Assembly: GCF_964204645.1 (NCBI RefSeq)
Contig: NC_134030.1
Coordinates: forward strand, 7,746,278 to 7,810,277
Source of the DNA: Tubulanus polymorphus
Taxonomy: Eukaryota; Nemertea; Palaeonemertea; Tubulaniformes; Tubulanidae
Direction: 5' to 3'
Length of the DNA: 64,000 bases
Positions 14,205-25,296 of this stretch are shown piece after piece. Positions within the stretch are counted from its first letter, which is position 1; every line of letters begins with the position of its first letter. The notes below the pieces were generated by a model. That model searched no databases and had not been told where the DNA came from. It was given only the letters and a program-made list of their open reading frames with translations. Made by a program: the position numbers and the translations under genes.

Positions 14205-14440
14205 GGTCACTGTTCATTGCCTTTAAGTATGCCCAATATGATGCAAGTGAACAATACAATATCCGTGTATTACCTCTTACCTTGGAGTAATCAGACTGAT
14301 TACTCCAAGGTCCTACTGATGAGCAATCATCTCAATGATCTTTGGATGATTGCTCATAGGGCCTACTGATGATACTAGATATCATTGGGTTATTTAGATG
14401 ATCAGCTCACCTGAGATAGGGATAGGCAATGAAAGGGTTA
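14205..14440. repeat. Two tandem hairpins within an inverted-end segment
   Basis: Hairpin 1 is 14280-14310 (15-bp perfect arms starting CCTTGGAGTAATCAG, 1-nt centre). Hairpin 2 is 14319-14357 (13-bp perfect arms ATGAGCAATCATC, 13-nt loop). Each is followed by CCTACTGATGA. TTCATTGCCT (about 14213) and AGGCAATGAA (about 14426) bracket them as inverted ends; the right end reads TTAACCCTTTCATTGCC in reverse, reminiscent of piggyBac-type termini. Confidence 0.6.
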
Positions 14441-15854
14441 ATGTTTTTTAATGACAACTGGCATGGTTTTGTAACTTTTCAGTAATCAGGTATTCTTCAA
14501 GTTACATTATATTGTTTGTTTTTTAAAGACGACCGACATGGTTTTGTTACTTTTTTCAGTAATCAGTAAATAGTATTCTTCTTCAAATTCCTTACATAGG
14601 GCCAAACAAAAAATGTATTCTGTTTCTGGTCAGCGCGCGTCGATCTAGAACCCCCGTGTCAAAATTTTTTTTCGGAAACAAAAGTCGGCTCCAAAATTCG
14701 CGCACCGTGCGCTAGCGCCAACTAATCGCCGATTTCGTCAAACGCGGAAGTTTAGTCCATCTATCTTTTCATTGCTATTGTCTGATTGTTGATGAAAACT
14801 AAAAGCATGTTGATATCGTTGTCAATTTTGAAAGGGCGGGCTACTATACGTCCGGTCGGACTAATCCATCACACTGGATAGTCAAATGTAGGAACATTAA
14901 AAAAAAAACGCATCATTTTGTGCAGAAGGGCCTGACCAGAAACAGAATATATTTTTTTTTGCCTTATATCGTGTTGTTTTTTTATGTGCCGAGGAAATAG
15001 TAATTCCACTCGGCAAGATTTCCGTGTGTGTACATCCATGTTGTATAAATATCATAAGCGTCGTCATTGATGGCGACTACGAATACATAACCGGGCGGTC
15101 TTAATCGTGTGGCTGGCTGGTGCGGGAGCGGAGACGCCAACGGTCACCGGGGACAGTTCTCCTGTCACCGATAACTCCTCGCATTTACATTTTACGATCG
15201 TGCTTTTTTGGCGTACGAACGCTTTTCTCGCACGTAGGATTTGAATTAACACGCCGAAATGTTTGCGTCTTAAAACTTCCGCTGCCGGCCGAGTGTTTGA
15301 ATTGATGGGTATTTATTAACTTCGTCTCGGCGTCGTTTTCGCGGCTCGCCGTAAAATTTCTACTTTCGCGCACGAACTTTTTCGATAAATTTCGTCGCGT
15401 CCACAAAGTTCTTACATGCGATTCGGCTATTTGTCACCGGAGACGAATTCAATCATTACACATTTGTACGTGGTGTTGCTGCCATAAATATCTACGAATA
15501 TGTCGCTATTGGGAATTCTACATTCGAAACAGTCCGGGATAATTATGATTTGTATGGTCTTGATTCCAGTTGTTCATTTTTTCCATCTTCTATGTCATGC
15601 ATCGACATTTGATCATTCTCTGTATATGAAGACGTTGCAAGTGTCGGCGATGGTATTACCGGAGACATGGTCGCTCATAGCGTTGATTCCCCGAGCTAAT
15701 GAACTCGTACTTCCTCTATCACCTCTTCGTTCTAAATGACCAGCCATTAATGTTCATTTGTCTTTCTATGGGATAATGTCATTCGTCCATCGTCTTCTTC
15801 GCCGTAGTCGAAATTTATCGCCGGAGACCCGTGGACCTTCGATCTATCGAACTC

Positions 15855-15856
<2 letters not shown>

Positions 15857-15894
<38 letters not shown>
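15857..15894. repeat. (TC)n microsatellite
   Basis: About 19 uninterrupted TC dinucleotides, ending in CAG. Confidence 0.97.
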
Positions 15895-15899
<5 letters not shown>

Positions 15900-16504
15900 G
15901 TACACGACGACGATGATGTATAACTCGTTCTAATTGAATGTCGGTAGGACGTAAATCGGCAATTTACTCCCCGTGCCCGTTGGGATCTGAGACAACCTGA
16001 ATTAGCGCGGAATTAGTATTCGCGTTTTGCGTTAATTCTCCGGCCAGCATTCATACAAGTAATTACAGTTGCCTGATTACAAGTGCGCGTATTGTCCGTT
16101 TATGGCCTTCGTCGCCGGACACGAGACCATCTTTAACGCGAATTAGTCGACGTCTTGTCTCAAAATTTAAGATTTATAATCCGCTTGAATTGCGCTCATC
16201 GCCGTCCGATGGGACCCGTTACGCCGGTCTTCAAAGCACGCATTTATAGTTATTAGTCAGTGTATAAATACATCATCTCGCGTTCTCTCGATTCTCGGCG
16301 AGTATTTTATAACGAAAATGCGAAGCGAGATGTTCACTCGCAAAATCAATATTATCTGATCATTGGTTCATCGATGAGCAGCGCTCATTAATCCATGATA
16401 TAAAGTAATTAATGAATTATAACATTCTATATATTATCGATGCGGCGTAAACAGTTATGGAATGTCCAGGACGCAGTTGGTGGATAGATATGCAATACTT
16501 AATC

Positions 16505-16613
16505 CCCAGGACCCAGTTCCACAGTTCTGAGTTAAGAATTGACTCTGAGTTAACTCATTGAAAATGAACTAATTTTAACACTACTAACTCTAACTCGGAG
16601 AAACTGGATCCTG
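16505..16613. mobile_element. MITE-like inverted-repeat element
   Basis: Left CCAGGACCCAGTTCCACAGT and right, reversed, AACAGGATCCAGTTTCTCCG, followed in both by a GAGTTA-rich stretch. Related in end style to the GGCCGGTTCC elements. Confidence 0.5.
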
Positions 16614-16639
16614 TTTGGTGTTAAAAAGAGCCTTATACT

Positions 16640-17050
16640 TAATGAAAATCCTGAACTTTTGACAGTTCTTCCGGATGAAACTACCAAACTTCTTCCAAAA
16701 GAAAATGCCTTAATTCTTGATAAAATGTAAGAAGGGCATCTTTTGAATGAAAATGTCATACTTCTAGATGTAGATGAATGTTTATTTTCATTATTAAACT
16801 TTCCAAATTAGTCGAATGTACCAAATGAAAGTACCTAGCTAATAAACGAAAGAACCTTCTAAATGAAGGCATCGAACTTCTAAATAAAAGAGCCAAATTT
16901 CTTCGAAAGGAAACTACCAAAAATCTAAATGAAAGAACCAAATTTTTTCAAAATGAATGTACCAAACTCTTATGAATGTACCAAATTTCTTCTAAATAAA
17001 AGTACCAAACTTTTGAATGTAAGTCGCCGAACTACTTCTAAATGAACTAG
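16640..17050. repeat. Degenerate ~25-bp minisatellite
   Basis: More than a dozen diverged copies of ACTTCTTCTAAATGAAAGTACC-type units (CCAAATTTCTTC, AAATGAAAG, AATGTACCAAA). Spacing varies from 20 to 35 bp. Confidence 0.65.
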
Positions 17051-17768
17051 TATAGATCGGCTAGTTGTTACTGGTGTGGTTATTTGCCCTTTGCTCTGTG
17101 ACGGTCGATCTCTTTACGCAGTTCAATTATCTATCAATGCGGCGTACGACACGCGTATTTTTTCATTTGCCCGATGACTTATAACTCGATCGTCCGGCGG
17201 GGACAAAACGCGAATAAATTCCCGTAGAATTCGCGTAATCGCATTCATCAAACTCACATTCGTACCGGGACAATATCAGGTCCGATCTCGCCGACGAACC
17301 GGTTGTTTGTCGGTAGGTAAACCTGATTTGCCGTCGTGATTGGTTCGTTTATTCCTCGGTTCGTCCATCAATTTTACTCTCATTTTATACCTCCGTGTAT
17401 GAAATGGCCGCCGTTATTGAATCACGGAGAAATGAGGTATTTTTTCAGAATCGGAGTACGTCTAATTGAGTTTTTCCGTCCAGTGGTCAAATACGTTCGG
17501 CTTTGATTGATGGTATTGAATCGATGTTCTCCGCTTGTTTTTGTCGATAGGACGAAGTTGATCCGTTTTGAATAGCGAGGTCTGGTTGTAAACCGGTTTG
17601 AACTTTGACCGGCGTAACTCAATTTCAGTCAAGACTTTAATTCGATTGGCTGTGAATTTTCATCGCTGCTGGTGACTTCATTAAGATTTAAACGTCTGCG
17701 GACTTTTTACAGGCCTATAATTGCCACGTTTGGTGAAATAGGAATGATAAATAACCTGCGAGGGAGAC

Positions 17769-18505
17769 CATTTGGCCCGGGTCAAACTGGCCCAGATCAG
17801 AATCAGATTTCGTCCGTGCGCGATTAGAGAGCATTTTCACTCTTATCCTTGGTTCCCACGGAACAGGGAAATTGGGAAAAACTTGGGAATTTTGAAATAA
17901 TAAATCCCGGTTTGGAAATATTTGGGAATTTGAAAAATTTTCCTCATATCAGGGAAATATTTGGGTTATTCATTACATTTCACATATTGCATTTGCCAAG
18001 GGCAATTTTCTTCAGCAATTTCCCTTGAAAATCACCTTTCTCAACCAGTCACCGCTAAAATGTTGACTGTTGCATGACGATATGTGTTCATTTGCATTTG
18101 GGAAAATCATCCATGAAGTACTGGAGAAAAACTTGGGAATTTTGAATTCATATAACTGTGGGAACCATGTCTTATCAGTCACTCATAGTACTGTGCTATT
18201 AAAACGCTGTTGTGGCTGTGGTGAGTGAGGCGAGTCACTTCCAGAACCAGCAAGCATTTTCACTGGAGTGATTAACCGTGCTAAAATTTGGCACAGGCCT
18301 GATCCGGTTTTTTTGGTGCGACCAAATTCTGGTCCACATTTCATACAGTCACGGACCCATCTAAATCGCTTGCGCGATCGCGGCCATATGTATCGACTTC
18401 AGGCAGTTCAAACAGCGTAGATCCTTATTAAGTGACGTGTGCTTGGGAGAAATCTGCAAGTCTGACGGCTGTTGTTTATTACTATACTGGACTGTACCTG
18501 CTCGA
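17769..18505 (+). repeat. Dispersed repeat copy interrupted by a MITE
   Basis: The same family as 11487-11830, split by the element at 17848-18169. Removing the insert restores colinearity with the other copy. Confidence 0.7.
17848..18169. mobile_element. 322-bp MITE with 7-bp target duplication, nested in a dispersed repeat
   Basis: Ends CTTGGTTCCCAC...GTGGGAACCATG give terminal inverted repeats C(T/A)TGGTTCCCAC. TCTTATC precedes (17841-17847) and follows (18170-18176), a target-site duplication. The interior has repeated TTGGGAATTTTGAA blocks and no ORF. End sequence and duplication size suggest a hAT-related element. Confidence 0.8.
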
Positions 18506-18822
18506 AAAGATCATTACTACTAATTTATGGTGCGTCCGCGAGTTGATTTCTAATGTCTCACTGATAACAACTACAGTAGATACTGTTGTTCGTGGGTCAG
18601 TTTGGAAATCTCTTAGTTAAAAGTGTTTCAAGAATTGGGCAGATTCAGTTGAAAAAAACGTAGATTTTTTTATTGTTTGTCAAGCCCAATGCAGGCACGG
18701 ATTCAGATGGTTGCACCAAAGGCATACGCTGCCGTCATGAACGTTTCGTGTCCTTGCACAAAAAGCAGTGAATTTTCAAAAAATGTTTGGGTTTGTCATG
18801 GATTATACCCCTAGTTGTGCTA

Positions 18823-18876
18823 CGTAGGGAAACACAGAAACATGGAATCGAACATGTTTCCCTATACATCATGTGC
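18823..18876. mobile_element. Short relative of the GGGAAACA MITE
   Basis: TAGGGAAACACAGAAACATG and CATGTTTCCCTATA form an inverted pair over about 50 bp, sharing the GGGAAACA(C)(G/A)GAAACA motif with 8767-8911. Confidence 0.5.
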
Positions 18877-19480
18877 ATTGGACTTGAAATGTAACCTGGT
18901 TTAAGTCAGAACAGACTTTAGCTATGCCTAAGTTAAGATCATTTTCATCCAATAACTACTACTACACGTAACACATGTTATTCACAGAACTTGTTTTCGA
19001 CCGATATCTTGATTCTGCCAGCAGCGCTCGTGAATTTTCTTTTTTGAGAATACGTTATGAGAAAATGTTCATTTTCTAGAAAATAATCAATGAACGTTGT
19101 GTGTGCGTGTGTGTGTGATCGCAGTACCTCGCAGCTTCTTGACGAGCGCGAGTCAAGTGTGCGGGTAAGAGGTATTTTTTACCTTTAATTAGTTTTCACG
19201 GCTTTGTTTCCGAACACGAGTTTCCTGTGAATACTGCGACCAATATTCATCGTTGCCGCCGAGCTCTCTCTCATAACCGGTGTATTTCTCGTTGGACGTT
19301 TATATGTTTGTATTACTATCGAGATGACAGCTCGTTTCGTCGTATATTGGTAATTCGATGCTGTAATGCGCACCTATCCGCACGGCGGTCTTTGCTCGGA
19401 CAGGTATATTCAACGTTTTATTAAAACGAATGAATGTCCTCCTCCGCCGCAGCAGCGATGACGACGCTGGTGCCCGTGCC

Positions 19481-19725
19481 AGTGCTACAAGCGTCGTTTT
19501 ATCTTCACCGGCGTAGCTGATAAAACAGTAACCAAAATAATGAATCTAAAGGCGGGTGTAGGTCAACTTGCAACATGACATGAACGCTTTACAAGCATCC
19601 CAGTGATACAAGCGTTGCTTTATCATTACTGGCGTAGCTGATAAAACTGTATGTAACCAAACAAAAGAATATAAAGGCGGGTGTAAATCACTTGCAACAC
19701 GATCGGTTGCGACTGGTCATAACTA
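19481..19725. repeat. ~121-bp direct tandem duplication
   Basis: AGTGCTACAAGCG...GGCGTAGCTGATAAAAC...AAAGGCGGGTGTAGGTCA (19481) recurs at 19602 with about 85% identity by eye and small indels. It carries the GGTGTAGGTCAACTTGCAAC motif of the 11979 element family. Confidence 0.7.
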
Positions 19726-21429
19726 ATAGGCGTGCAGGTCACGATGCCATGGTCGGTGATGGTGTGCGACTAGTCTCTGTCAGTGGCAAGAGCATTGTCT
19801 GTTGGTTGCACCAAGAAGAGCAAGGTTGTGACTAGGTATTACTAGGTTGTGAGGGTATGTAGGTTTGCTAGTTTGTAGAAAGTCGTGTTGCAGCAGCAAG
19901 TCACTGGCAAGGCCTACTATATATGCCTATATAATATGCCTGTCTTCCAGATACGACCTGTCTACCACCACTTTAAGTCATGTCTACCACCACTTTAAGT
20001 CATTTTTCGCTGCATTCAATGAGATTCAGGATACTTCAAAATCCATAATTTTCCCATTACTGATTTTTGCATACACATGGTCATTATATACTGATAGTTT
20101 TGTCATTGCTGCCTGATATCAGATTATATTTAATAAGAATATGCTATCGAATTCTTCTGCTCACTTCCTTCTTTTTCTATTCCCTCGTGAGGAATGTTTT
20201 CGAATCGCAGGTGTTAACTCAGTATGCCAGTTATCCTCATTTACGATGTTTACGAAAAGTCACCTCTTCTTCATTTATGAAAACACTGCGCTTCGCGGTC
20301 TTGGGGGAAAAACAAGCGATTCATTTCAGGTGTAACATACCGAACTTGTTCTCATTCTTTCGATATAATCGGGGTCCATTTCAGTGAAAATTTTAAATTC
20401 TGCGAAAATGAACGGCGTCCTGTCGCTATTCATTGAGATCATATACGGAGTCAGTAACCGACCTCTGTTGTTCCAGTCACTAACCTTAATTTGGTAGCGA
20501 GTATTCTTGACCTGCTTCGAACAGTTCGAGCTAAAAAGTCAACTGCAAACGAAGCTAAATTAACTTAAAAACATATGAAACGGCCCCGCATTAACCAAGA
20601 AAAGTATCCAATATTTATATAAGGTTTTTGTGTGCGCTGGATTCTGTACCAGAGTTGCTATGTTTGCACCTGTTTTTTTACCGTATTCCCGGAATATTTC
20701 TTCATCGCTGAGGTGTATCGCGATTAAATCTAATGAAACTTATTTTTTTTCTAGTGTAGTATTCAGTAGCATTCATTTTGCCAGAAGTTAAAGGAATATT
20801 ACCTGGATTTTGTTTACAGAAAGGTTCTCTTTGCTTTTCTTTCCTTTTGTTCGTAAAGAAAGTATATAATGTTCTGTTCTCTGATGTTTTCAAGCTGTTT
20901 TTTGCACCGCCGATAGGTAAATCAAAGCTCATCGTTTTGATTTTTGACCTCTTGTATAATCTATCATCTATAATTTTGAGACATCTTGACCGGCAAAGTT
21001 ATCGAAGAATTTACACACCACACTACCCGAACTCTCCAGAAACACAGAAGTATTTCAAAAGTTTCCATAGCTTCTAACTAAGGCTTGAAAGCCTTGAAAA
21101 ATAGCATAAATATTGCGTAATATTATCGACAATTACTAATGTAGTATAAATTATATGATATTACGGATCAATAAAGTTATTTGAATATATCGATCATTGA
21201 ATTGAATTGACTGGCAACCAGTCTAGCCCCGATATATTGATGATGTAGTGCACATCCTCTTAAAAAGATTATCAAAATAAAATAATGAAATATTATAAAA
21301 CATTTTTACGGAATTCACAATTGTAATTGTCATTTTGAAACCCCTGACATTGACGACGTTTTGTACATACAGAACCTTTACTAGGTATCAATGTTTATAA
21401 ACATTATTGTTTTTACGGTGTCAGAAAAT

Positions 21430-21680
21430 CTCTAATTGAGTTGTACGTGATTGTGCGAAACGCCGGTATGCGGAGTGGCGAGGGTTAACGTTACGCACGG
21501 CTAGTGTAATCACATCGCATTAATCTAGGCAGGTAGGTTCAGCGGAGCTGGATTAAAGCCGGATTAATTGCCCCGGTGATCCAGTGAGTACGGATTAGCG
21601 ACTGTCATACATAAAGTTAATCATGCTCCGGCTGCCATTATCGTCGTCATCCTTCCGTCTGATTATATAACCAACGAGGA
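21430..21680. promoter_or_regulatory. Candidate enhancer with K50-homeodomain and E-box motifs
   Basis: Three GGATTA motifs (21550, 21561, 21592; the Otx/Gsc/Pitx-type TAATCC on the reverse strand) and a CAGGTAG ZEB/Snail-type E-box near 21530 lie within 70 bp, in a CpG-containing, repeat-free block 1.7 kb upstream of the first identified ZEB exon. Regulatory function is inference. Confidence 0.3.
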
Positions 21681-23303
21681 TGCAGATGACAAACTCTGTG
21701 CAGGAAGTTTAAAAAAAAATGAATACACAGTCAGTCCATCCGGCTTGTTATTCTCGTACACTTATTAATTCTGATTTATGCATTTGTTTAATGCGTCTTC
21801 ATTCAACTAACGTTTACGCGACTACAAATTCGAAACGAGATTACGTTCCACAGTTCTGACATTAAACAAGGTCACTAAATTAAGTCAGTCTTTCGTAACA
21901 CTAGATCCTCGATCGCGCTGCTACCTTCTTCGAGGTGATTTTTTGTATCCTAACAGCTCTTCGCGCCAACTATACTACATCTAGGCAAAATGAATGTTTG
22001 AATCCTAAAAAAAATCCTATATAATGTGTATATTATACTGTATACAGGCAAATATCTATATCTATAACTGAACTTTTTAAAAGTAAGGAAGTTCTCTCTG
22101 GCGATGATTGTAATTTCAGTTTGATGAATGTCAAGATGTTTATCGATGTGATAGATAATTTCAGGGATTTATAACCAGCCAGCTGTGGCCATTTCTATAG
22201 AGTAGAGAGAGAGAAATGTGAAAAGTTGAACAAGTACAAATTTTTAACGAATGCACGTAATGAGTGAAATGTAATGTTAAAAGCCACCCGTTGTCAGGTG
22301 AATTATATACGGCAATATGTGCTCCTTGCTCCTGCTAGGCACTGATGGTTTCATATTGAACACCTGTAGATCGCCTCTGACGACTACAACGCAGAGTTGC
22401 AGATGTCGGTTTATAGCACATGTCACCGATTAGTTCTTCAGCGATACCTTGTGGTCGTGGGGTCAGCTTGGACCACGGGTGTAATTCAGACCACGGGTGT
22501 TACGCGAAGCAGAACAACCGATGGCCACGTGGCTCCGCCGTTTCTAATGATCGTTGGTCGCAGGTTGTAGTATCAACTGTTGTCCATTGAACTACTGAAC
22601 TAACTGCTCGATCGCTCTTCATTCATGAAATCCAAAATGTTTTTAAAAGTCTTAATACAAGTCGGTCAGCAATTTCATTCGACTATTTTACGAGTGTAAA
22701 GAAGAAAATCGCGATCTGAGTCGTCGGATCTATTTAGTTTTGAGTCATAGATTTTTTCACGTTTTTGCGAAATTGAACCCATTAAATTATTGTTTCAACT
22801 CCGGCTCAGTCAACAGTTGTCTAAGAACCATTACGGAAATTAGAGAAATGCAATTATATCTGTGATGGCGTTGTGTACGTATTCGTCTTTAGTTTATTAG
22901 AAGTTCAAATCAAGTTGAACGAATCGATTGTCGAAATGGAATCCGTCTCGATGATGGTCATTATTATGTTATTTATGCGCGCGCGGATTAAAATTCCATC
23001 GGTCTTGTAAAATTCTGACAAATTGGGGATTTCAAATCGGTGTCTTAATGATTGCTGCGTTTTGGAATCAGTGATTCATGCGTAAAGACCCCGATGTACC
23101 CGACGGATGATGCCGATGAGGAAATGCTTATAGATGAAAATGATGATGATAACAATGATTATGATCTTCTTGTCTACAAATTCAACTAATGATTGACCTA
23201 AAAATAATCTTGGTTTTACTGATATGTTTTGTAACTTTGATAATATGTGACAATAATAGTTTGTATGGCATCATAAAACAAATGATTCATTTTATGCTTT
23301 CAG

Positions 23304-23435
23304 ATGACCGGTCCATTGATGAGGAAGAAATTAAGAAATACCTTGCCCGGGCAGACACCGCGATCGTTTATCCCGAGGCCGTCAGCGAAGAGGAGGATGA
23401 TGATAGAGCTACGGATGATGATGAAAATGATGACG
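23304..23435 (+). CDS. ZEB: ZEB exon: acidic N-terminal exon with DTAIVYPEA motif
   Basis: The acceptor TTTCAG ends at 23303 and the donor GTAAGA starts at 23436. The 132-nt exon begins with the last two bases of a codon and leaves one base (G). It encodes 43 residues including [20 protein letters not shown] followed by an Asp/Glu-rich run. Vertebrate ZEB1 has a corresponding segment (VEEFLQQQDTAVIFPEAPEE) immediately before its first zinc finger, also at an exon end. Joined to 30052, the last G plus TT gives Val and the frame runs into the first finger. Confidence 0.88.
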
Positions 23436-25263
23436 GTAAGAGCATGACGCTCCTTATGCTTCCATAAACTGGCTATGGAGCCTAAATCTCCTTGGGCTGG
23501 TTCCTTAGTTTAGACTTAAGTCTTAAGTCAAAGATGATCTTAAATCTTAATACTGGTTGTAATTAGATTGGTTATAGAACTATAGAACTAAGATGGTCTT
23601 AAATTGGTCTTAAGTCTAAGCCATGACTATGGAACTGGGCCCTTATGACAACATCAACTTTGACAGACAATGTGGCTGTCAGATCCATTTACTAGTAGAG
23701 TAGGCAATGTGATGATGTCATAGGTGATATATGGAAGCGGCCATCTTTAACGAAGGGGGCTTGTAGCACGTCAGAGGGTGTTTATCCCACTTGTTAACGC
23801 TGCTGGTATGTATTATTCTTCAGCGGTTTCGACTCCTGTGGTTTACTGAGTGCTGTTTTCATAACATCATCGTCATTGTCAATGAGTCGTTTGATATCCA
23901 TAGTTCGTATATCGATGCAAAATATTATCGTTACTCAGCGGAGTCAGCCAAACATGGACGCCCACGATTAATTCAAAGATACCGACGAGACTACGACTAA
24001 ATCGCCTGAATTTTTTAAATTACACGTGTGACTCATCTTCACCGAGAGACGAGATTCCATTGAAACCAGATTTGGAAAGTATTTTGGAATAGTATTTAAA
24101 TCCGTAATCGCCAATCTGTCTATTTGTGTATCTGTATGAGTCAAACGTATTTTTGGCTGGTGATGGATGAGGGAAATACCATCTACATATCTATTTAGAT
24201 AATAGACAAATACACTATATAACTTTTATAACAATAAACGAGCGAAATAGGAAAATAGTGAAAAGTACCTATAGAAATTTTATTTGCATTAGATATTCAT
24301 CGTGTAGTTTGTCGATTAGATGTGATAAGCATAATTATGGACAAATCCATAGTATTATTATTCTCAATGACAAGTAAATCTGTACATTTGTTCTCTACTA
24401 CAGTACCTGAAGCTCGATGTGTAGTTTGTCGATTAGATATGATAACCCCGATTATGGACAAATCCAAAGTATTATTTTTCTCAATGACAAGTACCGTACA
24501 TTTGTTCTCTACTACAGTACCTGAAACTCAATGTTAAAATGAGTCGAGGCTAGGTGTTGAGGCGTTCCTGATTAGTGGATTGAAAATGATTATTTGTCCC
24601 TCGCAGCAAATATGGTCTGGAAGCACAGCTTAAAAAAGGTTCAAATCGGATTCATTCGATACAAGGTGTTGCCCAATGGTTTCATTTCGCATGGCTGGTT
24701 TCCAGGCACACTGACCGGTCACAGATGTCCGCCCGTGATCCACCTGTGACCGCCGTACCTTCGAATATTCGTTAGTTCACAGCATGATGTCATAGGTACA
24801 TAGGCATAAATTACGCACGCCTCAATTCATTTTTACTATATACCAATGAAAATATCGAAAATGGAAAAGTTTCTAACAACTATAGAAGTCGTTATGGAGT
24901 CATTATGGTGTAATTAATATTTGCCACTTTAAAAAAATGACGCATAGCAATTGAGACATAATTAAGACATATCTTACTAAACTAGTGGTTTATCATTCGA
25001 GTATTTCACCGTTTTAGTTCGAAAGGTTTTGGAAAATACATGAATTCCAACGTCAATTACTCGACCATTTATCTCTGACGTTTTTCGAATATGTCATCGG
25101 TGTTCCAACCAGTCGTCGAAAAATATATAGAACAATGAGTAAAAAGTGGTTATGATGCTGGTCCCTGTTCTTATTACGGAAGGCAGGTGTTCGGACAGTT
25201 ATTATATCTTGATGATTTGACCTGGGTAATTTGTACGTTCACAATGAGTCCGAGAGCGTTATT

Positions 25264-25296
<33 letters not shown>

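Larger units (their letters stand above)
1..23303. other. Non-coding stretch: 5' flank or 5' introns of ZEB, with scattered repeats
   Basis: No exon could be proven. Open frames here are short, lack paired splice signals and look unlike proteins. The stretch alternates AT-rich filler, MITEs (listed separately) and CpG-containing blocks around 800-1100, 1900-2200, 3000-3300, 4300-5500, 8200-8450, 15060-15420, 15900-16330, 17100-17400 and 21430-21680. The blocks hold homeodomain-type ATTA/TAATTA motifs and could be enhancers of the developmental regulator downstream. Confidence 0.5.

Noticed and set aside
20067-21077. Overlapping plus-strand frames of 64-106 codons
   Set aside because: T-rich DNA giving Phe/Leu/Ser runs; no splice or start context and no recognisable motif.
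23094-23189. Acidic 31-codon frame MYPTDDADEEMLIDENDDDN... just upstream of the ZEB exon
   Set aside because: Composition resembles ZEB N-termini, but there is no donor at its end and it stops at TAA before the next exon. It may be the ruin of an exon or simple GAT-rich sequence.
23189-23467. 92-codon frame starting with a hydrophobic leader and running into the acidic ZEB exon, resembling a secreted protein
   Set aside because: The hydrophobic part is the T-rich intron and pyrimidine tract read in frame by chance. The acceptor at 23303 and ZEB homology define the exon, and the tail beyond 23435 is intronic.
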